Assembly (NCBI GenBank): GCA_900544715.1
Contig: UQWL01000002.1
Coordinates: forward strand, 62,001-126,000
DNA: 64,000 bases
DNA from: an uncultured Oscillospiraceae bacterium
Lineage (GTDB): Bacteria > Bacillota > Clostridia > Oscillospirales > Acutalibacteraceae
Direction: 5' to 3'
Shown here: positions 48,424 to 58,167 of the stretch, piece after piece
How the letters are laid out: each line of letters opens with the position of its first letter
Position numbering within the stretch: the stretch's first letter is position 1
The notes under the pieces: model-generated
What the model saw: only the letters and a program-made list of their open reading frames with translations
Database searches by the model: none
Told to the model about the DNA's origin: nothing
Made by a program: the position numbers and the translations under genes

Positions 48424-49319
48424 TTGATGTGATCGACGTAACAAAAAGGTTTGGCCGTTTTACCGCTTTGAGCGGCCTTTCACTGAGCGTCCATAAGGCG
48501 TCAATCTATGGGCTTGTGGGTTTTAACGGAGCGGGCAAGACCACTCTTTTAAAAACAATTGCGGGCATCTACCGGCCTGAGGAAGGCGTTGTACGGGTGA
48601 ATGCTGAGAATATTTTTGACAATGCCAAAATGAAGCAGCGCCTTTTTTATATGCCGGACGAGCTCTATTTTCAGGCTTATGCCACGCTGAAAAAAATGGC
48701 GCGTTTTTATGAGAGCTATTATCCGTGCTTCAGTGGGAACACCTTTCGGGAGCTCTGCAATCTTTTTCACCTGAATCCAAATGAAAAGATCAACGGCTTT
48801 TCAAAGGGGATGCGCCGGCAGGCGGAGCTGGTGCTTTGCCTTTCCACACGCCCGGAGTTTCTGCTGTTGGATGAATCCTTCGACGGGCTGGACCCGGCAA
48901 AGCGTATGCTCGCCAAAAAGCTGTTGATCGAATATGTGGCAGAGCGCGGTGCTTCTGTGATTATCTCCTCCCATAATCTTCACGAGCTGGAGGATCTCTG
49001 CGATCATGTCGGCCTGCTGGATGGCCAAAAGCTTCTGCTTGACTGCTCGGTTGATGATATTAGCGCCAGCCGCTGCAAATTCCGGGTGGCGTTTGACCGC
49101 GAAATGAATCGCGGTGATTTTTCGGATTTTTCCCTCAAGCGATTCACAAAAGATGGCCGCTTGATTACGTTTACCGTGCAGGGGGATATCCGGGAGCAGG
49201 AGGAGCGGCTTCGTGCGATGAACCCCATCTTATTGGAGAGCTTTCCCCTTTCGCTGGAAGAGATTTTCATGGATGAGATGGAGGGTGAAGAGCAAAATTA
49301 CGCTGATATATTCAAATAA
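48420..49319 (+). CDS. ABC transporter ATP-binding protein (module 2)
   Basis: 299 residues, same length as and collinear with the module 1 ATPase: Walker A GFNGAGKTT at 34-42, degenerate signature FSKGMRRQ (127-134), LLLDES, and the same PLSLEEIFMDEMEGEE ending. The shared length, motif spelling and neighbour order show a tandem duplication of an ATPase-permease unit. Start ATG overlaps the GntR stop. Confidence 0.94.
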   Translation: MIDVIDVTKRFGRFTALSGLSLSVHKASIYGLVGFNGAGKTTLLKTIAGIYRPEEGVVRVNAENIFDNAKMKQRLFYMPDELYFQAYATLKKMARFYESYYPCFSGNTFRELCNLFHLNPNEKINGFSKGMRRQAELVLCLSTRPEFLLLDESFDGLDPAKRMLAKKLLIEYVAERGASVIISSHNLHELEDLCDHVGLLDGQKLLLDCSVDDISASRCKFRVAFDREMNRGDFSDFSLKRFTKDGRLITFTVQGDIREQEERLRAMNPILLESFPLSLEEIFMDEMEGEEQNYADIFK

Positions 49320-49351
49320 AAGCTTTGTGTAAACAGAAGGGGGAGCCGTTT

Positions 49352-51673
49352 ATGGAGCGGGAGAGACGAATTTTATCGCCAAACACCAGTTTGGTCCGAC
49401 GATCTATTTTATCCGGCCTGCCTGCGGTGCTGCCATATTTTTTATCGCTGCTGATCCTGTTCACAGGGATAACATTTCAGTATGTTCTTACGTATGATAG
49501 CAAGTTCGCACCGTATTTACAGCAAAATCCTTCGCTTACTTTGCGGTCGCAGTACCGCTATATTCTTTTTGAAGCGGATGCTCTGCTGCCCCTGCAAATT
49601 TGTGCGCTTTTGGCGCCGGTAGTTCTAGGAATTTGCCTGTTCTGTTTTATGGCGAGCAAGCGTACGGTCAATGTATATTACAGCCTGGGGTTCTCCAGGC
49701 GGTCGTTGTTTTTGGGCCGTTATGTGGCAGGGGAGCTTTTGCTGCTGCTTGCCTCATTGATCCCGGTTGCTGCAAATCTCATTTTGAATCTGGCCTATTT
49801 TGGCTCGAGTAAGGAGCTGTGGATTTCAGCCGTTTCCGTATTGGCGGCTTTGGTAATTCTATCTTCCCTGAGCTTTGCTGCGACAGCGCTGGTATTCAGC
49901 AGCGTGGGCACCATTGGCGAAGGCACCTTATATTCTGTGCTTCTGCTCTTATCGCCCACCATTCTGCTCGCCGGGGCAGAGGGGCTGATGAGCTGCGTTT
50001 GGGGCAATCCGTATGGCGCTACTTTTGAAACAATGGGATATGATAGCATTCTATATACGATGATATCCAGCTATCAGCAGTTCCAGCCGCTTTTCCTGCT
50101 GGAAGCAGGCTGCGGCCAGGCTTTTGAGCGGCTCATAGGGGCGCCATGGGGAGCGCCTCACGTTTTTCCGCTTTTACTTTGGGCTTTGATTGCCCTTGGC
50201 GCCGCTGCCCTTGGATTATTCCTGTTCCGGCGTAGAAAGGCTGAAATTTGCGGCTTTTTGGGCAAAAGCAAAGTGCTCAATGCGTGCGTGATTGGGTTGA
50301 TTGGTTTCTTCTGCTATGGGGCCGTTTTGCAGTTGGCCTCTCCCTTGCCGGCCTTCGTCGCAGTGCCGCTCGGTGTGTTGGCCTATGCGGTCGTTTACTG
50401 CTTTTTTTATCTGGCCCTAACACGTGGTGCAAAGCGCTTTTGCAAAAAGCTGCGTTTTTTGCCGCTGCATTTGGGGGTGGCGGTATTGCTGGGCGTTTTG
50501 GCTGTGACAGGTTTTTGGGGATTCAGCAGCTATGTCCCGGAGGTTTCCCAGGTGCAGAGTGCAGCCGTTGTGATGCCTAACCAGAGCGTTCAAATCACCG
50601 GCTATGACGGATCAGGCGGAACTGGGTATCAATCTTTTTTGGTACAAGGAGATCTTATACCGGGTTTTACCGCCCCGGACGACCTTGCCCTGATTACAAA
50701 GCTACACCAAAAGCTCGCCACAGTGGGCAAACAGCCCATACAGGAAACGGGGCCGCGTGAGGAACAGATCGTTCATACGAAGATTCAATTCGTTTATACC
50801 CTCAAAAATGGCCGTCAGGTAAGGCGTCATTATGACAGAATCGCGTTTTCGCAGCTGATACAGTTCTTGCAGCTGGAGGACAGCGACCATTATCATGCTA
50901 TGGTTCGGGAGGCACTGAACGGCGCGCCGGACCCAGAGGCCTTCGACCGGCTCAATAGCTGGAAAAGCGAACTGCGGGATTCTGATTTGGTGCTGCTCAG
51001 TGGCAAATGGATGGTAAAGGAGCAGGCGCTGCATTTGAATCAAAAGCAGCGTGTGGAATTGCTGCAATGCATCAGCAATGATTTTTGCGCGCAGACCGCG
51101 CAGGAGAGATATCATCCCACCTCGCCGGAGCTGGGGACGATTGCATTTATGCGGACAGATGTAAGAACCGATTATTCCAAACAACCGGTCAGGCAGGTTT
51201 CGGGTTCATACACTTCCTTCCGGATTGCTGTTACAAAGGATATGGCAAACACGCTTCACTTTTTGCGGCAGCACGGCAAGGCAGATCTGTTGGAGGAGAT
51301 TCCCCAGGTCCGCAAGCTGTCAGTCATTCGGGCCGATTTGATGGCTCCTAAAAATTTTGGATCAAGTGGAATTTTTCCGTATGCTTCCCCTCGATATGCG
51401 GCCCAGGAATTTCATGGCCGGTGGGTGAAAAACCTTTTGTCTGACTATGAATCCTTCTACAATAACGGCCCGGCGATTAAAGCGTTCCGGTATTCCCGTA
51501 CCATATTGGATCAGAAAGAAATCAAAGAGATCATGGCACACGCCTATCTGAATTATTATTTGGATACGGAAGGCTATTATGTGCTCGTGGAATTTGAGGA
51601 TAAGATGGGCAATGCGGTTTTGTTCCTTCCAGAAAAAGAGGCGCCGCAGGGGCTTTCCCAACGCGTCAATTAA
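49352..51673 (+). CDS. ABC transporter permease with large soluble domain (module 2)
   Basis: 773 residues, paralogue of the module 1 permease: same coupling segment (MASKRTVNVYYSLGFSRRSLFLGRY), same RRKAEICGFLG block, same soluble C-terminal domain (EVSQVQSAAVVMPNQSV onward). Identity is much lower in the soluble part, so the sensed or moved molecule may differ. Start MERERR has GGGGGAG 6 bases before; an earlier in-frame Met is unsupported. Probably forms a complex with the preceding ATPase. Confidence 0.86.
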   Translation: MERERRILSPNTSLVRRSILSGLPAVLPYFLSLLILFTGITFQYVLTYDSKFAPYLQQNPSLTLRSQYRYILFEADALLPLQICALLAPVVLGICLFCFMASKRTVNVYYSLGFSRRSLFLGRYVAGELLLLLASLIPVAANLILNLAYFGSSKELWISAVSVLAALVILSSLSFAATALVFSSVGTIGEGTLYSVLLLLSPTILLAGAEGLMSCVWGNPYGATFETMGYDSILYTMISSYQQFQPLFLLEAGCGQAFERLIGAPWGAPHVFPLLLWALIALGAAALGLFLFRRRKAEICGFLGKSKVLNACVIGLIGFFCYGAVLQLASPLPAFVAVPLGVLAYAVVYCFFYLALTRGAKRFCKKLRFLPLHLGVAVLLGVLAVTGFWGFSSYVPEVSQVQSAAVVMPNQSVQITGYDGSGGTGYQSFLVQGDLIPGFTAPDDLALITKLHQKLATVGKQPIQETGPREEQIVHTKIQFVYTLKNGRQVRRHYDRIAFSQLIQFLQLEDSDHYHAMVREALNGAPDPEAFDRLNSWKSELRDSDLVLLSGKWMVKEQALHLNQKQRVELLQCISNDFCAQTAQERYHPTSPELGTIAFMRTDVRTDYSKQPVRQVSGSYTSFRIAVTKDMANTLHFLRQHGKADLLEEIPQVRKLSVIRADLMAPKNFGSSGIFPYASPRYAAQEFHGRWVKNLLSDYESFYNNGPAIKAFRYSRTILDQKEIKEIMAHAYLNYYLDTEGYYVLVEFEDKMGNAVLFLPEKEAPQGLSQRVN

Positions 51674-51695
51674 TCCTCCCGCTCGCAATCATAGA

Positions 51696-51724
51696 TTGCA
51701 GTGGGGAACGAAAAGGCATATAAT
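51696..51724 (+). promoter_or_regulatory. Promoter of the 34-aa gene
   Basis: TTGCAG (51696-51701), 17 bases, TATAAT (51719-51724), 48 bases before the start. Confidence 0.75.
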
Positions 51725-51772
51725 GAGGGAACAAAGGAATGCGGAATGCAATGGAAAGGAGCCGGTTGAATC

Positions 51773-51877
51773 ATGAGCCTGAAAAAGGGGAATAGCGCTG
51801 CCGCTGCCGGAGCGGTTGCAACGCTCGCCATCCTGTCGATCGCAGTGTTGGTGATGGTGCGAAAATACGGCAGATAA
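51773..51877 (+). CDS. Single-span membrane microprotein, 34 aa
   Basis: Short peptide: basic-polar N-terminus (SLKKGNS), Ala-rich helix of about 20 residues (AAAAGAVATLAILSIAVLVM) and a basic end (RKYGR). AAAGGAG lies 11 bases before ATG, and a strong promoter of its own precedes it. It resembles many small transmembrane regulators, but no partner is identified. Bases 51878-52054 hold no gene. Confidence 0.55.
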   Translation: MSLKKGNSAAAAGAVATLAILSIAVLVMVRKYGR

Positions 51878-52054
51878 TTTGAATCAGACATGCACAATAA
51901 AAATTTGGATGCATAAACTGTTCTGGCATGCAATTGCAGCCAGGGCAGTTTTGCTTTTTGCCTGTTTGAAGCTGTGACGTTTGGAAGGGGTAAAATATCC
52001 AAAAACTTTTGTGATAGAATCATTATGCTGTAGAAATAGCAAGCTTACATTATA

Positions 52055-52083
52055 TTTACAATTACCATATCATGTGGTATTAT
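52055..52083 (+). promoter_or_regulatory. Promoter with operator-like inverted repeat
   Basis: TTTACA (52055-52060), 17 bases, TATTAT (52078-52083). The spacer carries the inverted repeat TACCA-TATCATG-TGGTA (52063-52079), well placed for repression of the acyltransferase gene. Confidence 0.55.
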
Positions 52084-52221
52084 AAACTATGTAATAAAGA
52101 CGATAAAAATAAAAGTTTTTTCAAGTTCCCCCCAAAAAGTGATCTTAAGCTGCGAATGAATATTCACGTAGGCCGATGAAAAAATCGCCGATCAGCTTAA
52201 AAAGGCATAAAGGAGTGTTTG

Positions 52222-53211
52222 ATGATGCAAGATACAATGGCGCTGAAATTTCCGATGGAGAACAACTTGGCGGCTGCCCATGAAAAAACCGAAAATCGTG
52301 AAAACGACCGGATGATTCATTTTGGCATGCAGAGAAAGATCGTTTCCCATATGACCTCCGAATCCTGGAAAACCATTCCACACGTCACCTATATGTATGA
52401 ACCGGACGTGACGGATTTTATGAAGGAATACCGGTTGCTCAGCCGTGATGCAAGCCGGAAGCATAAGATTACGGTGAATACGATCATGCTGAAAGCCATT
52501 GCGGAAGGCTTGAAGGCCGCGCCGGCCCTCAACGCCCATATCAATTACCGCGAGAGGACGGTACGCGGCAGCGTAACGGTTTTGGAGCATATCGATATTT
52601 CCGTTCCATGGTGCCTGCCCAACGGCGAGATGATGACGGTGAATCTGCGAGATGTCGGCTCAAAATCGCTCGATGAGCTTGCGACCTATATTGAGGATAT
52701 TGGCCGCAAGATGAAAAAAACGGATTTTAATGAGGCAATGTATGAGGTGGCTTTGGCTGAAACGATGGACCATCTCAAGCGGCTGCACATCGTGCGCGTG
52801 CTGCGCCGCCTGTTTGGCTCCAAGGTGGGGAAGCACCGGGTGAAAACGCTTTCCGGGAAGGCAAAAAAAGCCTACCGCAAAATACCGGCGAGCGATCGAC
52901 TGACAAAGGCGGATTTGGAGCAGGGGAGCGTTACGGTATCCAACATCGGCAGCATTTACAGGGAGCAGCACGGCGCAACCGCATTGTTGGAGATTGTTCC
53001 ACCGCAGATTTTTGCGGTAGCAATCGGGGCTTTGCAGGAAAAACCCGGTGTTTATACCGATCAAAACGGTATCAAGCAGATTGGAATTCGTCAAGTGATG
53101 CCCCTGTGCCTGGCGTTTGATCATCGCGCCGTTGACTTTGAAGCACTGGTGCCCTTTATGCGGACGATGGATCGTTTGTTTGCCCATCCATCGATCATTC
53201 ATCAGTGGTAA
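52222..53211 (+). CDS. 2-oxoacid dehydrogenase E2-type acyltransferase domain protein, no lipoyl domain
   Basis: 329 residues with the E2 catalytic fold only: MQRKIVSHMTSESWKTIPHVTYMYEPDVTDF at the start and catalytic H301 with D305 in FDHRAVDFE at the end, plus VSNIGSIY. There is no lipoyl or peripheral-subunit-binding domain, and no E1 or E3 gene nearby, so it is not part of a usual complex. It is likely a stand-alone CoA-dependent acyltransferase (chloramphenicol-acetyltransferase-like fold); substrate unknown. A basic insert (VKTLSGKAKKAYRKIPASDR) is unusual. AAAGGAG lies 6 bases before the first ATG. Confidence 0.83.
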   Translation: MMQDTMALKFPMENNLAAAHEKTENRENDRMIHFGMQRKIVSHMTSESWKTIPHVTYMYEPDVTDFMKEYRLLSRDASRKHKITVNTIMLKAIAEGLKAAPALNAHINYRERTVRGSVTVLEHIDISVPWCLPNGEMMTVNLRDVGSKSLDELATYIEDIGRKMKKTDFNEAMYEVALAETMDHLKRLHIVRVLRRLFGSKVGKHRVKTLSGKAKKAYRKIPASDRLTKADLEQGSVTVSNIGSIYREQHGATALLEIVPPQIFAVAIGALQEKPGVYTDQNGIKQIGIRQVMPLCLAFDHRAVDFEALVPFMRTMDRLFAHPSIIHQW

Positions 53212-53216
53212 GGAAT

Positions 53217-53333
53217 GCAGTTTATGATATCTCCGTAAAAGCGGAGGGACTGCAGGTCAGCGGCACGCTTCGCTGGCGGCATGATGGAGCTTATGCTGGG
53301 AGATATGCGTATGACATTTGGCGATGGCGCTAA
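53217..53333 (+). pseudogene. Possible remnant of a C-terminal protein domain
   Basis: Frame without start codon reading AVYDISVKAEGLQVSGTLRW and on to YAYDIWRWR before a TAA. The composition is protein-like, with beta-strand periodicity, yet no start or ribosome binding site exists in the frame. It starts right after the acyltransferase stop, so it may be the cut-off end of a deleted gene. Weakly supported. Confidence 0.3.
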
Positions 53334-53713
53334 ATTCCGGTTGCCAGCCCTGTGCACAATAAGGTCAAATTTTCCTTACGAAACGTTCATATTGATTTTG
53401 CACATTCTTATTTTCTACGTCACACACTTGCAATATTTACCTCCTATACTAAAGCCAAGATAAACGAAAGGGGATGACGGGATGTAAACACGCAAAATCC
53501 GGTCAACTGATTTTGCCCCTACACATATCAAACAGATAGACAGGCTTTTTTGTTTCTCTTTTTCATGTATTTTCCTCTCTTTTCATACACTGTCCCTCCT
53601 GCCGGAACAGAACCCTCCGGCAGGGGAGGACAGACAACCTATAATCCCCTCGCAAGAGGGTTCCTATATAGATTGCTTCTTCATTTTTTCTCCTTTCTTT
53701 CCCCCTCATTTTC
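53334..53713. other. Non-coding interval with hairpins
   Basis: No gene found. Contains an imperfect stem around 53588-53632 (TGCCGG with CCGGCA), then pyrimidine-rich sequence. Some short runs of Ser/Leu/Phe-type codons are open but lack start signals. Confidence 0.5.
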
Positions 53714-53748
53714 AGAAAAATCGCCGGTTGACCGCCGGCGATTTTTCT
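53714..53748. terminator. Strong hairpin before mltG
   Basis: 14-bp perfect stem (53714-53727, 53735-53748) flanked by A-run and T-run, so it can work both ways; isolates the mltG transcript. Confidence 0.85.
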
Positions 53749-53784
53749 GTGTTTGATCCATAGGAAGGAGCACCGTTCCATCGG

Positions 53785-53813
53785 TTGCATTTTGTATCTC
53801 ATTGTCGTATAAT
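53785..53813 (+). promoter_or_regulatory. Promoter of mltG
   Basis: TTGCAT (53785-53790), 17 bases, TATAAT (53808-53813), 32 bases before the start codon. Confidence 0.78.
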
Positions 53814-53845
53814 AAAAATCGTTTAGTCAAAAGGGGGATATTGAT

Positions 53846-54907
53846 ATGAAAAGCTGGTTTTTGCGTATAACGGCAGTTTTTATGGCCGTGATTCTTTGTG
53901 TTGCTATGTCCGCCTGCGGGAAAGACGATGCAGGGGAGGAAAGCTCCTCGGCGTTCGGCCAGGCCGCATCGGGAGAGGGAAACAGCACTTTTGCTGGTAA
54001 TTCCACACCCGTGGATCCCATTTTGCCGCCTGATGCGGAATCCATCGCACAGCCTGTGGGCGGAGGCGGCGATGATACGCCTGGTACGCTGCCAAACGTG
54101 TCTGTTACGCAGGGGAAACCCGGCAGCACTGCGGGCAAAACAACACAGCAGAACAATCAGACAACAACGGAGAGGGAGACAGAATCCCGCACCGTTAAGG
54201 TTACCATCCCGGAGGGCTACAACATCGTGCAGATCGCTAAGAAGCTGGAGGCAAACGGTGTGTGCAGCGCAACGGATTTTATCAATACGGCGCAGACCTA
54301 TGACTTTTCTTATTATCCGCTGGTAGGAAGTATGCCGAAAAAGCAATACCGCGCCTTCAAGCTGGAAGGATATCTGTTCCCGGATACTTATGAGTTTTAT
54401 AAGAATATGAAGCCGCAGGATGCGGTGGGGAAATTCCTGCGCAATGGAGTGTTGAATGGCTTTTCTTCACAGGCATCTGGAAGTAGTTTGAAAAATATGG
54501 ATGAGGTCATAACGCTTGCATCAATTGTGGAGCGGGAGGCGAAAACCAATACCGAAAAAAATATCATAGCTGGAATCTTCTTGAACCGTTTGAAAATGGG
54601 CATGAATTTGGAGTCTGACGCGACCCGTGATTATTGTATCAATTATCTCAGCCCTAATGCAGGCAAATATAAAAAGTTTGATCAGCCCTATATGGAATAT
54701 GCATATGTGTATAACACTTATAACGCGTCCTGCCCGGGCTTGCCGGCAGGCCCCATTTGTAATCCTGGCCGTTCTTCGATCCGAGCCGTCCTGAATCCAA
54801 CTAAAACGGACGCTTTATATTTTTGTTATGGCAAGGATAGAAAGTTATATACTGCTGTTACATATGAGGAACACAAGCAAAATAAAAAGATGGCAGGGCT
54901 AGTATGA
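53846..54907 (+). CDS. mltG: MltG-family endolytic transglycosylase, lipoprotein form
   Basis: Cuts nascent peptidoglycan strands and ends their growth. 353 residues. Lipoprotein signal with Cys24 in AMSAC replaces the usual N-terminal membrane helix. A Ser/Gly/Pro-rich linker follows (about 25-115), then the LysM-like part (VTIPEGYNIVQIAKKLEANGV) and YceG core: LEGYLFPDTYEF, catalytic Glu in ASIVEREA, FLNRLKMGMNLESDATRDY, SCPGLPAGPICNPG, ALYFCYGKD. Length of the core is typical. It has its own promoter. Many Clostridia have a second, membrane-helix MltG elsewhere. Confidence 0.93.
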   Translation: MKSWFLRITAVFMAVILCVAMSACGKDDAGEESSSAFGQAASGEGNSTFAGNSTPVDPILPPDAESIAQPVGGGGDDTPGTLPNVSVTQGKPGSTAGKTTQQNNQTTTERETESRTVKVTIPEGYNIVQIAKKLEANGVCSATDFINTAQTYDFSYYPLVGSMPKKQYRAFKLEGYLFPDTYEFYKNMKPQDAVGKFLRNGVLNGFSSQASGSSLKNMDEVITLASIVEREAKTNTEKNIIAGIFLNRLKMGMNLESDATRDYCINYLSPNAGKYKKFDQPYMEYAYVYNTYNASCPGLPAGPICNPGRSSIRAVLNPTKTDALYFCYGKDRKLYTAVTYEEHKQNKKMAGLV

Positions 54908-55054
54908 TAAAGTTAAATATTTGGATGCGGTATATTAAGTTGTGCCATCTCCTTTTTTGTAAAGGGCTTGCTGCCCATTGAACCAAATCCCCTCCTCAAA
55001 CATAGAATAAGCCTGAAAAGGCCGATCAAATGGAGAGGGGTGGTTCCAATCAAT

Positions 55055-55522
55055 ATGATGATACAGGGGCAAAGCATGTCCGAAATGCTGCGCACATGCC
55101 CATATGCGCGGGCCGCGGTTCACGGTAATACATATGCACCGTGCCTTCGTGGTTTTGTCAGCTTTTATCCTTGGGCGCATGGAACACTGGTGAAAGCGGA
55201 GGTGGTGAATCTGCCTGTGGAGGATACCGGCCCGTTCTTTGGCTTCCATATCCATGAGCAGGGGTGCTGTGAAAAGGATTTTACCTGTGCAGGCGGCCAT
55301 TTTAACCCAACGGGGCAGCCGCATCCATTCCATGCAGGGGATCTGCCCGTTCTTTTGTCTAACCAGGGTTATGCGTATATGACAGTCTACACGGACCGCT
55401 TCCGCCCGTGCGACGTGGTTGGCCGTTCCGTCATCATCCATCAGATGCCGGATGATTACCGTTCCCAGCCCGCAGGAGATAGCGGGAACCGCATCGGCTG
55501 CGGTGTAATCCTGAGATGTTGA
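55055..55522 (+). CDS. Cu/Zn superoxide dismutase family protein
   Basis: 155 residues, no signal peptide. Copper ligands H65 and H67 (FHIHEQG), H82 (GGHFNP) and H129 (VIIHQMPDD); zinc ligands H90 or H93 and D96 (PHPFHAGDLP). The zinc loop is about eight residues shorter than in eukaryotic enzymes. Conserved Cys pair (C72 and C149) could form the disulfide; Arg in SGNRIGCGVI guides substrate. Removes superoxide, useful to an oxygen-exposed anaerobe. Start ATG 55055, or GTG 55040 directly after GGAGAGGG; spacing favours neither clearly. Confidence 0.88.
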   Translation: MMIQGQSMSEMLRTCPYARAAVHGNTYAPCLRGFVSFYPWAHGTLVKAEVVNLPVEDTGPFFGFHIHEQGCCEKDFTCAGGHFNPTGQPHPFHAGDLPVLLSNQGYAYMTVYTDRFRPCDVVGRSVIIHQMPDDYRSQPAGDSGNRIGCGVILRC

Positions 55523-55543
55523 ATGTTCGTCCCCCAAAACACT

Positions 55544-55585
55544 GACCGCCGCAAATGGATAAAACCATTTGTGGCGGTCGGCATT
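55544..55585. terminator. Terminator between the dismutase gene and pyrE
   Basis: Imperfect 15-bp stem (55544-55558, 55565-55579) with one mismatch and loop ATAAAA, followed by GGCATTTT. Serves the plus-strand dismutase gene and may serve pyrE on the minus strand. Confidence 0.7.
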
Positions 55586-55620
55586 TTCAGGTTTTGGGCT
55601 TTGCAGCGAATCGGAAACCC

Positions 55621-56295
55621 TTATGCGCCATATTGCTCGTAATAGGTGTCGATTGCGGCCTTTAGACGATCGTCAATATAGATCTTCCCTTGATACGGCC
55701 GGTTATAAAGATGCTCAATCACATCGGCCATTGTCACGATCGCACGCGCTTCAAATCCATATTTTTCTTTGATCTCCGCAAGGGCGCTCACCTTGCCGCT
55801 CAGGCCTTTTTCCATGCGGTTGAGGGATACCATCAGGCCTTTGATCTCCACCTTTGCCTGTTCCATCAGGATGGGGAAGGTCTCCTCAATCGATTTGCCG
55901 GAGGTGGTGACGTCCTCGATAATCACGACACGGTCGCCATCCTTGAGCTTGCTGCCCAAAAGAATGCCCACATCGCCATGATCCTTGACTTCCTTGCGGT
56001 TGGAGCAATAGCGGATTTCCTTGCCGTAAAGCGCGCTGTAAGCGATGGTCGTAGCCACGCTCAGAGGGATGCCCTTATATGCGGGGCCAAACAGCACGTC
56101 GAAATCATCCCCGAAATTTTCGTGAATTGCCTTGGCGTAGTATTCGCCCAGCCTGCGCAGCTGCGCGCCCGTCACGTAGGCTCCCGCGTTCATGAAGAAA
56201 GGGGATTTGCGGCCGCTTTTCAGCGTGAATTCGCCGAATTTGAGCACCCCGCTGTCTACCATGAATTCAATAAATTCCTGCTTGTAAGTTTCCAT
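55621..56295 (-). CDS. pyrE: Orotate phosphoribosyltransferase
   Basis: Makes orotidine 5'-phosphate from orotate and PRPP in pyrimidine synthesis. 224 residues with PRPP loop VVIIEDVTTSGKSI, N-terminal KFGEFTLKSGRKSPFFMNAG, FGPAYKGIPLSVATTIAYS and the flexible loop RKEVKDHGD. Length and order are those of the type found in Clostridia and fungi. AAGGAGG lies 6 bases before ATG. Stands alone, without other pyr genes next to it; a PyrR attenuator is not seen in the 50-base leader. Confidence 0.96.
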   Translation of the reverse strand: METYKQEFIEFMVDSGVLKFGEFTLKSGRKSPFFMNAGAYVTGAQLRRLGEYYAKAIHENFGDDFDVLFGPAYKGIPLSVATTIAYSALYGKEIRYCSNRKEVKDHGDVGILLGSKLKDGDRVVIIEDVTTSGKSIEETFPILMEQAKVEIKGLMVSLNRMEKGLSGKVSALAEIKEKYGFEARAIVTMADVIEHLYNRPYQGKIYIDDRLKAAIDTYYEQYGA

Positions 56296-56344
56296 TGAAA
56301 AGCCTCCTTGTTCTATAGATAACGTCTGGACGTGTTAGATCTGA

Positions 56345-58030
<1,686 letters not shown>

Positions 58031-58047
58031 GTTTTTTCCTCGTTTTC

Positions 58048-58122
58048 TAAAAAATAGCCGAGCCCGATTTCACATCCAGCGCGTTTGGGGCGATCAGCCC
58101 CGCGTGGATGGCCGGGCCCGGT
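58048..58122 (-). terminator. Long nested hairpin with T-run between two minus-strand genes
   Basis: Minus strand: 9-bp outer stem (58113-58121 with 58058-58066) encloses a second stem (CATCCA/TGGATG) and a GGGGC/GCCCC tip; then TATTTTTT. It lies 45 bases after the upstream gene's stop and 18 bases before the helicase ATG. It can end the upstream transcript or attenuate the helicase. Confidence 0.75.
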
Positions 58123-58167
58123 GTGATTTATAGCAACCACAGCGGATTCATTGCGAAAATGACTACA

